This document shows, piece after piece, positions 10,301 through 17,930 of a stretch of DNA of 45,617 nt. The translations under genes were made by a program, and so were the position numbers. The DNA lies in the NCBI GenBank assembly GCA_016790285.1, contig JAEUPJ010000066.1, positions 1-45,617 on the forward strand. Reading direction: 5' to 3'. This DNA comes from Roseateles sp. GTDB taxonomy: Bacteria; Pseudomonadota; Gammaproteobacteria; Burkholderiales; Burkholderiaceae_C. The stretch's first letter is position 1. Every line of letters begins with the position of its first letter. Under the pieces are notes generated by a model that was given only the letters and a program-made list of their open reading frames with translations, was not told the DNA's origin and searched no databases.

Positions 10301-10934
10301 CGCTGCTGCCCCACAGGTGCAGGCCCCAGGCGCTGTAGTTGCCGTCAAAGCGCTTGTAGTGCACGCGCACGGTCTTGATGTCCGGCACCGGCAGCAGCAG
10401 CGGGTTCGTGGCGTAGTTGGTGCTGTCGCCCTCCAGCCGCCAGATCTCGTTGGCGCCGGACTGCAGCACGTAGCTTTGGTCAGCGCCGCCGTTGTCCTTG
10501 GTGTTGTCCAGGTGGAAGAGGAAGCCCACGCTGCCGCTGCCGGCGGCCAGCGGCACGTCGTAGTACACGCCGAAGTCGTCGCTGCCCGCGGCATTCCATC
10601 CGCCGTTCCAGTTCGGGCTCTGCGCGGCGCCCCAGGTGTGGATCTGCCAGCCGGCGTAGTCGCCGCCGGCCCGGCGGTAATGAACGCGCAAAGACGTGGC
10701 GGGTGCCGCAGGCGTGGCCACGGCCGCGATGCGGGCGCGTGGTGCGGCCGATGTGGGTACGCCCGCGAGCAGCTCCACGCCCTCGGCCTGGGCCGCGCTC
10801 GCGCTGGCCAGGGCAGCGGGCTGTGCCGGCTCGGCGCCACCGCCGCAGCCGGCAAGCCAGCCGCACATGCCGAGAGCCAAGGCCCCCAATGCTCGTCGCG
10901 CCTGGCGCGCGAAACCTTCTGCCCATGCCTGCAT
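7350..10934 (-). CDS. pulA: Lipoprotein type I pullulanase with two CBM41 domains
   Basis: A 1194-residue debranching enzyme. The N-terminus has a lipoprotein signal with lipobox LAGC (around residue 30, [11 protein letters not shown]), so it is membrane-anchored, as in the well-known Klebsiella pullulanase. Two starch-binding CBM41 modules follow, starting [21 protein letters not shown] (first) and [21 protein letters not shown] (second). Next come a domain typical of large pullulanases, CBM48 ([12 protein letters not shown]) and the barrel. Catalytic residues are intact: LRFDIMG (D791), [11 protein letters not shown] (E821) and [10 protein letters not shown] (D953). Region I is the usual VFNHTTSSG. 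It heads an operon with the PEP-CTERM gene and diverges from the TPR lipoprotein gene at 11205. Candidate operators lie 31 bp and 143 bp upstream. Confidence 0.93.
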   Translation of the reverse strand: MQAWAEGFARQARRALGALALGMCGWLAGCGGGAEPAQPAALASASAAQAEGVELLAGVPTSAAPRARIAAVATPAAPATSLRVHYRRAGGDYAGWQIHTWGAAQSPNWNGGWNAAGSDDFGVYYDVPLAAGSGSVGFLFHLDNTKDNGGADQSYVLQSGANEIWRLEGDSTNYATNPLLLPVPDIKTVRVHYKRFDGNYSAWGLHLWGSSGLDTSRIPAGVNIDIWGQPVAFSAMPGYVAGDGEVAFDIPVLNPQGDVNRKGLEFIIHGMPPNENDKDGRDNNIRVEYAALTVQGQVGHIWLVERDATVYTATPDLRQVSSTDARAVWLNKSLVKWPRIATSGPVRLYHSATGQISVGLDAAVQGADGFITLDAFTGTVPAADALRFKYVASGTVFSVRAADLPRLPALHQQQLVLVQEDANGKVQNATTAQVAGALDDLYAAANDVPDLGAVVKNGSTSFKLWAPTAQAVSAVLTTPLGNSGLTRTTTEAMTRDAATGVWSLTKPGNLQGTQYRYQVQVFVKGVGLVRNLVADPYSLGLTLGSQQSVVVDLQSPQTKPAGWDLGAPPATVAAPSDLSIYELHVRDFSINDSTVPAARRGKYLAFTESQSNGMKHLAALAQAGLTDVHLLPVFDIASVNEKSCTTPSPSGAADSESQQAAVAATAGTDCFNWGYDPLQFTTPEGSYSSNAADPLARVVEFRRMVQALNAAGLRVGMDVVFNHTTSSGQNANSVLDRIVPGYYYRLNGTGGIERSTCCENTAAENLMMAKLMIDSAVTWTRDYRISSLRFDIMGHHPRSVMEALKARVKLAAGREVQIVGEGWNFGEVANGARFVQAEMMSLNGSGIGSFNPIIRDAVRGGGCCDSGNAVVANQGYVNGFFYDPNSSASGQSRGELMWQADRIKASLAGSIRSFQMQTSWDATLRLEQIDVGGIPAGWVLEPGEVVNYVENHDNLTLFDTNAFRLPTGTSKEDRARVQILASAINTFSQGVAYFHAGVDTLRSKSLDRNSYDSGDWFNRLDWSYQDNNFGVGLPPSRDNGDNWNYARPLLTNALIKPHPNDIAWTRDAFRDLLRIRKSTTLLRLRTAADIKARLSFLNTGSAQEPTVLVGRVDGVGYPGANFDELVYLINVDKTAKQLTLPTLAGHALQLHPVHTAAGAVDARARQASFDSSTGSFSVPARTAVVFVARPAAPN

Positions 10935-10964
10935 GTCCGGGTCTCCTTTGGAATTTTGCGCATG

Positions 10965-10985
10965 CTAGTGAAATAAAACTACATG
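10965..10985 (-). promoter_or_regulatory. Candidate starch-regulon operator, site 3
   Basis: On the minus strand CATGTAGTTTTATTTCACTAG: the GTAGTTTT core matches sites 2 and 4. TAGT and ACTA form the ends of a 16-bp imperfect palindrome. It lies 31 bp upstream of the lipoprotein pullulanase start, nearly the same distance as site 2 from its pullulanase. Confidence 0.48.
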
Positions 10986-11076
10986 CGTTAGTTGGTGGAA
11001 TCCCGAGGCGCGGCGACCAGGAATCGTGAAATAGCCCGCGGCTTGAGCCTGGCCATGCGTCAAATTTGGCCGGCGT

Positions 11077-11093
11077 TGTAGTTTTGCTTCTAG
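11077..11093 (+). promoter_or_regulatory. Candidate starch-regulon operator, site 4
   Basis: TGTAGTTTTGCTTCTAG shares TGTAGTTTTGCT with site 2. It lies 112 bp upstream of the TPR lipoprotein start and 143 bp upstream of the pullulanase start on the other strand, so it could serve either gene or loop with site 3. Confidence 0.48.
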
Positions 11094-11204
11094 ACCAAAG
11101 ACTTTGAAGCAAGGCGCCTTGCTCGCGGCTGAGGGGGCAAACCCTGGCGGGATGACTCAAGACAGGCGCGTGCGCGCCGACTAAGCTCAAAGCAGGAGAC
11201 CGTC

Positions 11205-12434
11205 ATGAAAAACATCCGCGCCCTGATGACCGCCCTCGTGATCGGCGGTGTTGGCGCCGGCCTGGCCGGCTGCGCCGTGGAGCCCAAGGAGGCGCCCCAG
11301 GCTGACGTCTTCCTGGACAGCGCCTTCCGCCCGCCCAGCGTGCCGATCAACCCGCAGGACGCCCTCGCGCTCAGCCCGGCCATGCGGCAGTTCGCCGAGA
11401 CCGAGATGGCCAGCGAGATCCGCATGAAGGGGCTGCGAGACGGCCTGATCGACGCCCTCTACACGCGCGGGCGCCTGCAGCTCGACTACGACGCCGAGAC
11501 CACCCGCACGGCCACCGAGGCTTTCCAGGCGCGCCGTGGCAACTGCATGTCGCTGGTGCTCATGACGGCGGCTTTTGCGCGCCATCTCGGCATCCCGGTG
11601 CGCTTCAACAGCGTCTTTGTGGAGGAGAACTGGTCGCGCAGCAATGGCATCTTCTTCGTGGCGGGCCACGTGAACATCAGCCTGGCGCGCCCGCTCGGTA
11701 CGCAGTCGTGGCTGGTCTACGGTGACCCGGAAATGGTCACGATCGACTTCCTGCCGGCCGAGCAGATGCGTCGCAATCGCAGCCGCGTGATCGACGAATC
11801 CACCATCCTCGCGATGTTCCTCAACAACCGGGCAGCCGAGGCGCTGACGGTCGGGAAGGTCGACGAGGCCTACTGGTGGGCGCGTGAAGCGATCCGCACC
11901 GACTCGCGCTGGCTGTCGGCCTACAACACGCTGGCCGTGCTCTACCGCCGCAAGGGCCTGTACGACCGCGCCGAGGCCACGCTGCGCCTCGTGCTCGAGC
12001 GCGAGCCGCTCAACACGCAGGCCATGTCCAACCTCGTGCTGGTGCTGGCGGACGCCGGGCGGCGTGAGGAGGCGCAGGTCTATGCCAACCAGCTGGCGCA
12101 GATCCAGCCTGCGCCGCCCTACAAGTTCTTCGACGAAGGTTTGGCGGCCATGCGTGCCGGCGAGTACGCCGCGGCCCGCCAGCTCTTCCGCAAGGAGGTG
12201 GCGCGCGCCGCCTATGTGCCTGAGTTCCACTTCTGGCTGGGGCTGGCCAACTATGGCCTGGGCGACGTGTCGGGCGCGCGGGGCGAGATTGCCAAGGCGC
12301 TCGAGAACAGTGCCACGGTCAGGGACCGCGAGATGTATGGCGCCAAGCTCGCCTGGCTCAACGAGATGCGAGAGCACCAGCAGCACCAGCAGCAGCGACA
12401 GCAGCGCACGCTGCTGCTGCGCAACCCCAGCTGA
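11205..12434 (+). CDS. Lipoprotein with transglutaminase-like domain and TPR repeats
   Basis: A 409-residue lipoprotein (lipobox LAGC at residues 20-23). Residues about 95-195 look like a transglutaminase/papain-like fold: the Cys in RRGNCMSLVLMTAAFARHLGI, a His in VAGHVNIS and an Asp in GDPEMVTIDF give a possible Cys-His-Asp set. The C-terminal half is TPR (repeats around AYWWAREAIRTDSRWLSAYNTL, AEATLRLVLEREPLN and AARQLFRKEVARA). The tail is Gln/His-rich (HQQHQQQRQQR) and comes from CAG-type repeats. A CAGGAG site 8 bases upstream supports the start. It probably acts in the periplasm on a protein or peptide substrate I cannot name. It diverges from the lipoprotein pullulanase and shares its motif-bearing promoter region, so it may be co-regulated. 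Confidence 0.75.
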   Translation: MKNIRALMTALVIGGVGAGLAGCAVEPKEAPQADVFLDSAFRPPSVPINPQDALALSPAMRQFAETEMASEIRMKGLRDGLIDALYTRGRLQLDYDAETTRTATEAFQARRGNCMSLVLMTAAFARHLGIPVRFNSVFVEENWSRSNGIFFVAGHVNISLARPLGTQSWLVYGDPEMVTIDFLPAEQMRRNRSRVIDESTILAMFLNNRAAEALTVGKVDEAYWWAREAIRTDSRWLSAYNTLAVLYRRKGLYDRAEATLRLVLEREPLNTQAMSNLVLVLADAGRREEAQVYANQLAQIQPAPPYKFFDEGLAAMRAGEYAAARQLFRKEVARAAYVPEFHFWLGLANYGLGDVSGARGEIAKALENSATVRDREMYGAKLAWLNEMREHQQHQQQRQQRTLLLRNPS

Positions 12435-12463
12435 GCCCTCGCGGCGCGCGGCCGCCGTGCGCC

Positions 12464-12790
12464 CTAGATCGGCGGCAGGCCGTGCCGCGCGCGGGCCCGG
12501 GCGCAGGCGTCGTCCCCGATGCCCATGGGTGCGCGCTCGCCGAACTCCCGGCAGGGTGAGGGGCGCCACTCGTGGATGCCGCAGCTCGCCTTCACGCCCA
12601 CCTGGCCGCTGAATGCCGCGCAGCGCGGCTGGGCGTGGTCGGTGCCGCGCATGCGCACCAGGCGGCCGGTGAGTTCCACGGCCAGGCCGTCGGGGACATC
12701 GCCACCCTGGCTTTGCAGTTCACTGCAGTCGAAATCGACGCGGAAGCTCGCGCAGCAGGCGCCGCAGCTCAGGCAGGGGTTCGCACTCAT
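12464..12790 (-). CDS. YkgJ-family cysteine-cluster protein
   Basis: A 108-residue protein of the YkgJ family (predicted Zn or Fe binding). The start at 12790 gives MSANPCLSCGACCASF, the hallmark CxxCxxCC cluster, followed by further cysteines in QPRCAAF, ASCGIHEWRPSPCREF and DDACARA. This spacing is the family's classic layout. The molecular role of the family is not established. It is divergent from the cupredoxin gene, with 62 bp between the starts, and converges on the TPR lipoprotein gene. A longer start at 12847 would run into that promoter region and is not supported by homology-like sequence. Confidence 0.82.
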   Translation of the reverse strand: MSANPCLSCGACCASFRVDFDCSELQSQGGDVPDGLAVELTGRLVRMRGTDHAQPRCAAFSGQVGVKASCGIHEWRPSPCREFGERAPMGIGDDACARARARHGLPPI

Positions 12791-12852
12791 CTCGCCAGTG
12801 TAGGCAGCGGTGAGACACTGCCCCGGTCGCAGATCTGGGAAGTCCAACCGCC

Positions 12853-13524
12853 ATGCGTGCCACGTTTTTCTCCGCCGTGCTGATGGCTGCGGCCGCAGCG
12901 CAGGCCGCCGACCTCACCGTCACCGTCCTCGACCGCAACGGCAAGCCGCTGCCGGATGCCGTGGTGCTGGTGGACAGCAGCGTGCAGGGTGCACGGCCCG
13001 CCCCCGTGCTGGAGGCCAGCATCGCCCAGGAGAAGCTGCGCTTCGTGCCCGCCGTGACGGTGGTGGGGCTGGGCGCCAAGGTCAGCTTCAGCAACCTCGA
13101 CAGCTGGGACCACCACGTCATCCTCGGCGTGATGGGTGCCGGCGGTGTCTATGTCGACCCCGGCCAGAACACGCAGTTCCGCCTCGCGGGCCGCGTGTCG
13201 GGCAAGCCGGCGGCGACCGACAGCAAGGTGCTGAACCAACCCGGTGCCTACCTGCTTGGCTGCCACATCCACGGCTCCATGCGGGGGCACATCGTGGTCG
13301 CGGACACGCCCTGGGCCAAGCTCGGCGGGGAAGATGGCAAGGCCGTGCTGCAGGGGCTGCCCGAAGGCCCGGCGCGGGTGCGCATCTGGCACGCCGACCA
13401 GCTCGTGGACGGCGCACCCACCACGGTGCAGGTCGCCGCCAATGGCAGCGCGGTGTCGATCACGACCCAGATCTCGCCGGCCCGCAAGAAGCGGCCCGCG
13501 GGCGACCCGTATTTCGGCGGTTGA
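12853..13524 (+). CDS. Periplasmic cupredoxin-like (plastocyanin-type) protein
   Basis: A 223-residue exported protein with a signal peptide (MRATFFSAVLMAAAAAQA). Residues about 55-150 form a cupredoxin domain with recognisable type 1 copper ligands: His in SWDHHVIL, then Cys, His and Met in LLGCHIHGSM. The N-terminal piece (LTVTVLDRNGKPLPDAVVLV) and the C-terminal piece resemble carboxypeptidase-regulatory-like beta sandwiches. Proteins of this layout are often labelled 'methylamine utilization protein' in databases, but nothing here points to methylamine. It would carry electrons or bind copper in the periplasm. It converges on queF. Confidence 0.8.
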   Translation: MRATFFSAVLMAAAAAQAADLTVTVLDRNGKPLPDAVVLVDSSVQGARPAPVLEASIAQEKLRFVPAVTVVGLGAKVSFSNLDSWDHHVILGVMGAGGVYVDPGQNTQFRLAGRVSGKPAATDSKVLNQPGAYLLGCHIHGSMRGHIVVADTPWAKLGGEDGKAVLQGLPEGPARVRIWHADQLVDGAPTTVQVAANGSAVSITTQISPARKKRPAGDPYFGG

Positions 13525-13551
13525 CGGGCCGCAGAGGGCTTCAGAGGGGCT

Positions 13552-14046
13552 TCAGCCCAGCATGCCCGATTCGAAGCCGTGGGCCGGCAGGTCCACGCGC
13601 GGCGCGGGCGTCCAGCCGGGCTTGCGGTGCTCGGCCACCACGTTGGTGTAGATGCCGCCGCGCACGTACCACTTGGCCGTGATGCGGATGAAGCGCGGGT
13701 CGGTCACGGCGACGATGTCGTCCAGGATCTTGTTGGTGACCTTCTCGTGGAAGGCGCCCTCGTTGCGGTAGCTCCAGAAGTACATCTTCAGGCTCTTGAG
13801 CTCCACGCAGAGCTCGTCCGCGATCATGTCGATGGTGAAGTGCGCAAAGTCGGGCTGGCCCGTGAGCGGGCAGTGGCAGGTGAACTCGGGCACCTGGAAC
13901 TGGATGACGTAGTCGCGCTCGGGGTTGGGGTTCGGAAAGACCAGGATGTCCTTGCTGGGCTTGGACGGCGGGTTCTTGGGCACCTCGCGCATCTTCGGCT
14001 TGTTGTTCTTCTTGGGGGCGGAGGCGGGGGACTTCTTGGTGGCCAT
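13552..14046 (-). CDS. queF: NADPH-dependent 7-cyano-7-deazaguanine reductase QueF
   Basis: Reduces preQ0 to preQ1 in queuosine tRNA modification, in the cytoplasm. At 164 residues it has the short (type I, YkvM-like) form. The catalytic Cys lies in [14 protein letters not shown] with the Asp four residues after the TG. ELKSLK and [10 protein letters not shown] are the other family signatures. The N-terminus ([17 protein letters not shown]) is a Lys-rich extension. The start at 14046 is the only one in a good context. The 267-bp palindromic element begins 17 bp upstream of the start codon, so any queF promoter lies inside or beyond it, and the leader may carry part of that structure. Confidence 0.93.
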   Translation of the reverse strand: MATKKSPASAPKKNNKPKMREVPKNPPSKPSKDILVFPNPNPERDYVIQFQVPEFTCHCPLTGQPDFAHFTIDMIADELCVELKSLKMYFWSYRNEGAFHEKVTNKILDDIVAVTDPRFIRITAKWYVRGGIYTNVVAEHRKPGWTPAPRVDLPAHGFESGMLG

Positions 14047-14062
14047 GATCCAGAGGCGTTCA

Positions 14063-14329
14063 GGGGGTTGTCGGGCTTCGGGGCGGGTGCGCGTTGGCCC
14101 GCAGCGGGGCCGAAAGCAAGGCACAAAGCGCAGCCGGGTTGGGTACCCGGCGAGCATTTGAAACGCTGCATTCGGCCCCGCCGCGGGCCAACCCGGAGGG
14201 CCGGGGTGATTTGCCATGCCATTCAGCGTTGCAACCAACTTGTGGGGATCACCCCACGGCGTCGGTTGCGCCTTGCCTGGCATGCCAAATCGCCCCGGCG
14301 CGCACCCGCCCCGAAGCCCGACAACCCCC
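14063..14329. repeat. 267-bp nested palindromic element (T-shaped / three-way junction)
   Basis: The outer arms 14063-14093 and 14299-14329 are a perfect 31-bp inverted repeat. Inside, and abutting those arms with no gap, are two imperfect hairpins of 98 nt each. Hairpin one is 14094-14191; its outer 21 bp match 20 of 21, and its apex is GCCGGGT/ACCCGGC at 14133-14151. Hairpin two is 14201-14298; its outer 20 bp match 18 of 20, and its apex is GTGGGG/CCCCAC at 14242-14257. Nine bases separate the two. The whole could extrude as a cruciform or fold as RNA into a three-way junction. There is no convincing target duplication in the flanks and no ORF I believe. It fills most of the 371 bp between queF and smc. 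Confidence 0.85.
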
Positions 14330-14339
14330 AGGGGGCGAA

Positions 14340-14348
14340 TGCTATCAT
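14340..14348 (+). promoter_or_regulatory. Possible extended -10 promoter element for smc
   Basis: TGCTATCAT fits an extended -10 (TG, one base, then 5 of 6 to TATAAT). It lies 70 bp upstream of the smc start, just outside the palindromic element. A weak -35 (CCGACA, 14318-14323) falls inside the element's right arm. Transcription would start near 14355, just before the leader hairpin. Confidence 0.35.
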
Positions 14349-14360
14349 CCGGCCCCGTTG

Positions 14361-14386
14361 AAGCGCCCCTCAAAGGCGCTTTTCTT
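14361..14386 (+). terminator. Hairpin with T-rich tail in the smc leader (terminator or attenuator)
   Basis: AAGCGCC (14361-14367) pairs with GGCGCTT (14375-14381) around CCTCAAA, and TTCTTT follows. This is a good match to an intrinsic terminator pointing at smc, 32 bp before its start codon. It could end a transcript entering from the left or attenuate smc. Confidence 0.5.
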
Positions 14387-14417
14387 TAGCCAAATCAAGG
14401 GCTTACGTCCAAGCTTC

Positions 14418-17400
14418 ATGCGGCTGAATTCGATCAAGCTGGCCGGCTTCAAATCCTTCGCTGAACCCACGACCTTCCAGTTGCCCGGTCAACTGGTGGG
14501 CGTCGTGGGGCCGAACGGCTGCGGCAAGTCCAACATCATGGACGCCGTGCGCTGGGTGCTCGGCGAGAGCAAGGCCAGCGAGCTGCGTGGCGAGTCCATG
14601 CAGGACGTCATCTTCAACGGGTCCGGCAACCGCAAGCCTGCGGGGCGCTCCAGCGTGGAGCTGGTGTTCGACAACCAATCCGCGCGGGCCGGCGGCCCCT
14701 GGAACCAGTTCACCGAGATCGCCGTCAAGCGCGTGCTCACGCGCGACGGCACCAGCTCCTACTTCATCAACAACCAGCCGGTGCGTCGCCGTGACGTGCA
14801 GGACGTCTTCCTCGGCACGGGCCTGGGCCCGCGGGCCTACGCCATCATCGGCCAGGGCACCATCTCGCGCATCATCGAGAGCAAGCCCGAGGAGCTGCGC
14901 CTGTTCCTGGAAGAGGCCGCGGGCGTCTCCAAGTACAAGGAGCGCCGCCGCGAGACGGAGAACCGCCTCAAGGACACGCGCGAGAACCTCACCCGCGTCG
15001 ACGACATCCTGCGCGAGCTCAACAGCAACCTCGAGAAGCTCGAACGCCAGGCCGAGGTCGCCGCGAGCTACCGCCAGCTCCAGGACAGCGGCACGCTCAA
15101 GCTGCACCAGCTGTGGTTCCTGAAGCTGCGCGATGCCGGCACCGAGGCCACGCGCGTCAAGGCCGCCCATGCCGAAGCGCTCAATGCGCTGGAATCGCGC
15201 ACCGCCGAGCTGCGCGCGGTGGAGGCAGAGCTCGAGGAGATCCGCCAGCAGCACTACGCCGCCGGCGATGAGCTGCACGCGTCACAAGGCCGTTATGCCG
15301 AGGCCCAGCTCGAAGTGAGCCGGCTGGAGGAGCGCATCCGCTTCGTCGTGGAAAGCCGCAACCGCGCCCAGCAGCGCCTGGCCGAGTTGCAGGCGCAGGA
15401 CGTGCAATGGCGCGAGCGCATCGAGCAGGCCACGGCCGAGCTCGAAGGCATTGCCGAGCAGATCGCGGGGGCCGACGAACAAAGCGAGATCCTCGCCGCC
15501 CAGGCCGAAGAGCAGCAGGGCCAGCTCCCGGTGGCCGAAGACGCCCTGCGCGCCGCCCAGGCCCGTGCCAACGAGCAGCGCGCGCTGGTGTCGCAGGTGC
15601 AGCAGCAGATCCAAGTGCTGGCCGCCGAGAGCCGCAGCGTGGACGAGCAGGCGAGGGCGCTGCGCCAGCGCGAGGACCGCCTCACGGCCGAGTCGCGCGC
15701 GCTTGGCGCCCCGGACCACGACGCGCTGCAGGCCCTGCGCGAGCGCAGCGCCGGCGCCGACGAGGCGCGTGACCTGGCCGACGCGCGCCTGCACGAACTT
15801 GCCGAGCAACTGCCCGTGCTGGAAGAACAGCGCCGCGCCGCCCAGCAGGACGCCAACGCGCAACTGGCCCGGCAGTCCGAACTGACCGCCCGCCTCGAAG
15901 CCCTCAAGGCGCTGCAGGAGAAGGTGCAGACCGAAGGCAAGCTCAAGCCCTGGCTCGCCAAGCACGGCCTGGACGGGCTGCAGGGCCTGTGGACGCGCCT
16001 GCACATCACCCCGGGCTGGGAGAACGCGCTGGAAGCCGCGCTGCGCGAGCGCATGGGCGCGCTCAGCGTGGGCCGGCTCGACACCGTGCGCGCCTTCGAG
16101 CAGGACGCGCCGCCCGCGCGCCTGGCCTTCTACTCGACGCCGGCCGGCGCCATCGCCAACACGCACGAGACGCTGCCCACGCTCACGTCGCTGCTCAAGC
16201 TCGACGACGCCGGCCTGGTCGCCCTGCTCAACGACTGGCTCGAAGGCGTCTACACCGCCCCCGACCTCGACGCGGCGCTGGCCGCGCGCGGCCGGCTCAC
16301 GCACGGGGAACTCATCCTCACGCCACACGGCCACGCCGTCGGCCAGTTCTCGGTCACCTTCTATGCGCCGGACTCCGAGCAGGCCGGCCTGCTGGCCCGC
16401 GCGCAGGAGATCGAGCAGCTCACCACCGCTCAGCGCGCGCAGAACCTGATCGCCGACGAGGCCCGGATTGCGCTCACCCGCGTCGAGCACCAGTTCAACG
16501 ACGCCAATGGCCGCCTGGCCGCGCTGCGCCGAGAGGCCAGCGAGGCGCAGACCCGCGCCCACCAGCTGCAGGTCGAGCTGCTGCGCCTGACGCAGCAGGC
16601 CGAGGCCAGCCAGCAACGTCGCAGCGCGCTGGACGCCGAGCTGGCCGAGATCGCGGCCCAGCAGGAGGGCCTGCAGGAGCGCCGCGCGGTGGGCGAAGCG
16701 CGTTTCGAGGAACTCGACATCCAGCTCGGCGACGCTCAGCAGCGCCATGCCGAGCTGGAGGACAGCACCATCGCCGCCGAGCGCAAGCTGGCCGACGCCC
16801 GCGAGCAGCTGCGCACTCTGGAGCGCCGCGCGCAGGAAGCCCGCTTCGCGACGCAGACGCTGGCCGCCCGCCGCGGCGAGCTGCAGCGCGGCATCGAGAC
16901 GGCCCAGGCACAAATCCAGACCGTGGCCGCATCGGCCGCCAGCCTGCAGACCGAGCTCGACGGCTTCAACGACGCCGCCGCACAGGCCGGCTTGCAGGAC
17001 GCGCTCGCCCTCAAGCTCGAACGCGAGCAGGCGCTGGCGGCCGTGCGCTCCAGCTACGACGACCTGTCGCTGCGCCTGCGCAAGGCCGACGAGCAGCGCA
17101 TGGGCTTCGAGCGCAGCCTGGAGCCGCTGCGCGAGGCCATCACCAAGCTGCAGCTCGAGGAGCAGGCCGCGCAGCTCGGCGGGGCGCAGTACCGCGAGCA
17201 GCTCGAAGCCGCCGCGGTGGACCTCGATGCCTTGGCGAAGTCCATCGAAGAGGGCGGGGTCAAGCTCTACGGCCTGCAGGGCGAGATCGACCGCATCAAC
17301 CGCGAGATCGCGGCCCTCGGCGCGGTCAACCTGGCCGCGCTCGATGAGCTGACGGCCGCGCGCGAGCGCAAGACCTTCCTCGACTCGCAGTGCAGCGACC

Positions 17401-17930
17401 TGAACTCGGCCATCAAGACGCTGGAAGACGCGATCCACAAGATCGACCTCGAGACGCGCGACCTGCTCGGCTCCACGTTCAACCAGGTCAACGACCACTT
17501 CGGCCGCATGTTCCCCGAGCTGTTCGGCGGCGGCCAGGCCAAGCTCGTCATGACGGGCGACGAGATCCTGGACGCCGGCGTGCAGGTCATGGCCCAGCCG
17601 CCGGGCAAGAAGAACAGCACCATCCACCTGCTGTCGGGCGGCGAAAAGGCGCTGACCGCCATCGCGCTGGTGTTTGCCATCTTCCAGCTCAACCCGGCGC
17701 CGTTCTGCCTGCTGGACGAGGTGGACGCCCCGCTGGACGACGCCAACACCGAGCGTTATGCCCGCCTCGTCACCAAGATGAGCAGCGGCACGCAATTCCT
17801 CTTCATCTCGCACAACAAGATCGCGATGGAAATGGCTGAACAACTGATCGGCGTGACGATGCAGGAGCAGGGCGTCTCCCGCATCGTCGCCGTCGACATG
17901 GACAAGGCCCTGGCCATGGCCGAAGCATGA
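14418..17930 (+). CDS. smc: Chromosome segregation protein SMC
   Basis: A 1170-residue SMC ATPase that forms the bacterial condensin core with ScpA/ScpB and organises the chromosome. The Walker A motif is GPNGCGKS (31-38). Long coiled coils flank a hinge around residues 500-660. The C-terminal head has the ABC signature LSGGEK (about 1072-1077) and Walker B FCLLDEVDAPLDD (E1101). The ATG at 14418 (MRLNSIKLAGFKSF) is the canonical SMC N-terminus. An open frame continues upstream to 14094 but runs through the palindromic element and is not coding. The stop overlaps the zipA start (ATGA). Confidence 0.97.
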   Translation: MRLNSIKLAGFKSFAEPTTFQLPGQLVGVVGPNGCGKSNIMDAVRWVLGESKASELRGESMQDVIFNGSGNRKPAGRSSVELVFDNQSARAGGPWNQFTEIAVKRVLTRDGTSSYFINNQPVRRRDVQDVFLGTGLGPRAYAIIGQGTISRIIESKPEELRLFLEEAAGVSKYKERRRETENRLKDTRENLTRVDDILRELNSNLEKLERQAEVAASYRQLQDSGTLKLHQLWFLKLRDAGTEATRVKAAHAEALNALESRTAELRAVEAELEEIRQQHYAAGDELHASQGRYAEAQLEVSRLEERIRFVVESRNRAQQRLAELQAQDVQWRERIEQATAELEGIAEQIAGADEQSEILAAQAEEQQGQLPVAEDALRAAQARANEQRALVSQVQQQIQVLAAESRSVDEQARALRQREDRLTAESRALGAPDHDALQALRERSAGADEARDLADARLHELAEQLPVLEEQRRAAQQDANAQLARQSELTARLEALKALQEKVQTEGKLKPWLAKHGLDGLQGLWTRLHITPGWENALEAALRERMGALSVGRLDTVRAFEQDAPPARLAFYSTPAGAIANTHETLPTLTSLLKLDDAGLVALLNDWLEGVYTAPDLDAALAARGRLTHGELILTPHGHAVGQFSVTFYAPDSEQAGLLARAQEIEQLTTAQRAQNLIADEARIALTRVEHQFNDANGRLAALRREASEAQTRAHQLQVELLRLTQQAEASQQRRSALDAELAEIAAQQEGLQERRAVGEARFEELDIQLGDAQQRHAELEDSTIAAERKLADAREQLRTLERRAQEARFATQTLAARRGELQRGIETAQAQIQTVAASAASLQTELDGFNDAAAQAGLQDALALKLEREQALAAVRSSYDDLSLRLRKADEQRMGFERSLEPLREAITKLQLEEQAAQLGGAQYREQLEAAAVDLDALAKSIEEGGVKLYGLQGEIDRINREIAALGAVNLAALDELTAARERKTFLDSQCSDLNSAIKTLEDAIHKIDLETRDLLGSTFNQVNDHFGRMFPELFGGGQAKLVMTGDEILDAGVQVMAQPPGKKNSTIHLLSGGEKALTAIALVFAIFQLNPAPFCLLDEVDAPLDDANTERYARLVTKMSSGTQFLFISHNKIAMEMAEQLIGVTMQEQGVSRIVAVDMDKALAMAEA

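Noticed and set aside
12370-12420. CAG/CTG tract with a hairpin as a terminator or regulatory repeat
   Set aside because: It lies inside the coding sequence of the TPR lipoprotein and simply encodes its Gln-rich tail. No T-run follows.
14094-14417. Upstream extension of smc by 108 codons
   Set aside because: It reads through the palindromic element and the leader hairpin. The SMC family starts at MRLNSIKLAGFKSF (14418).
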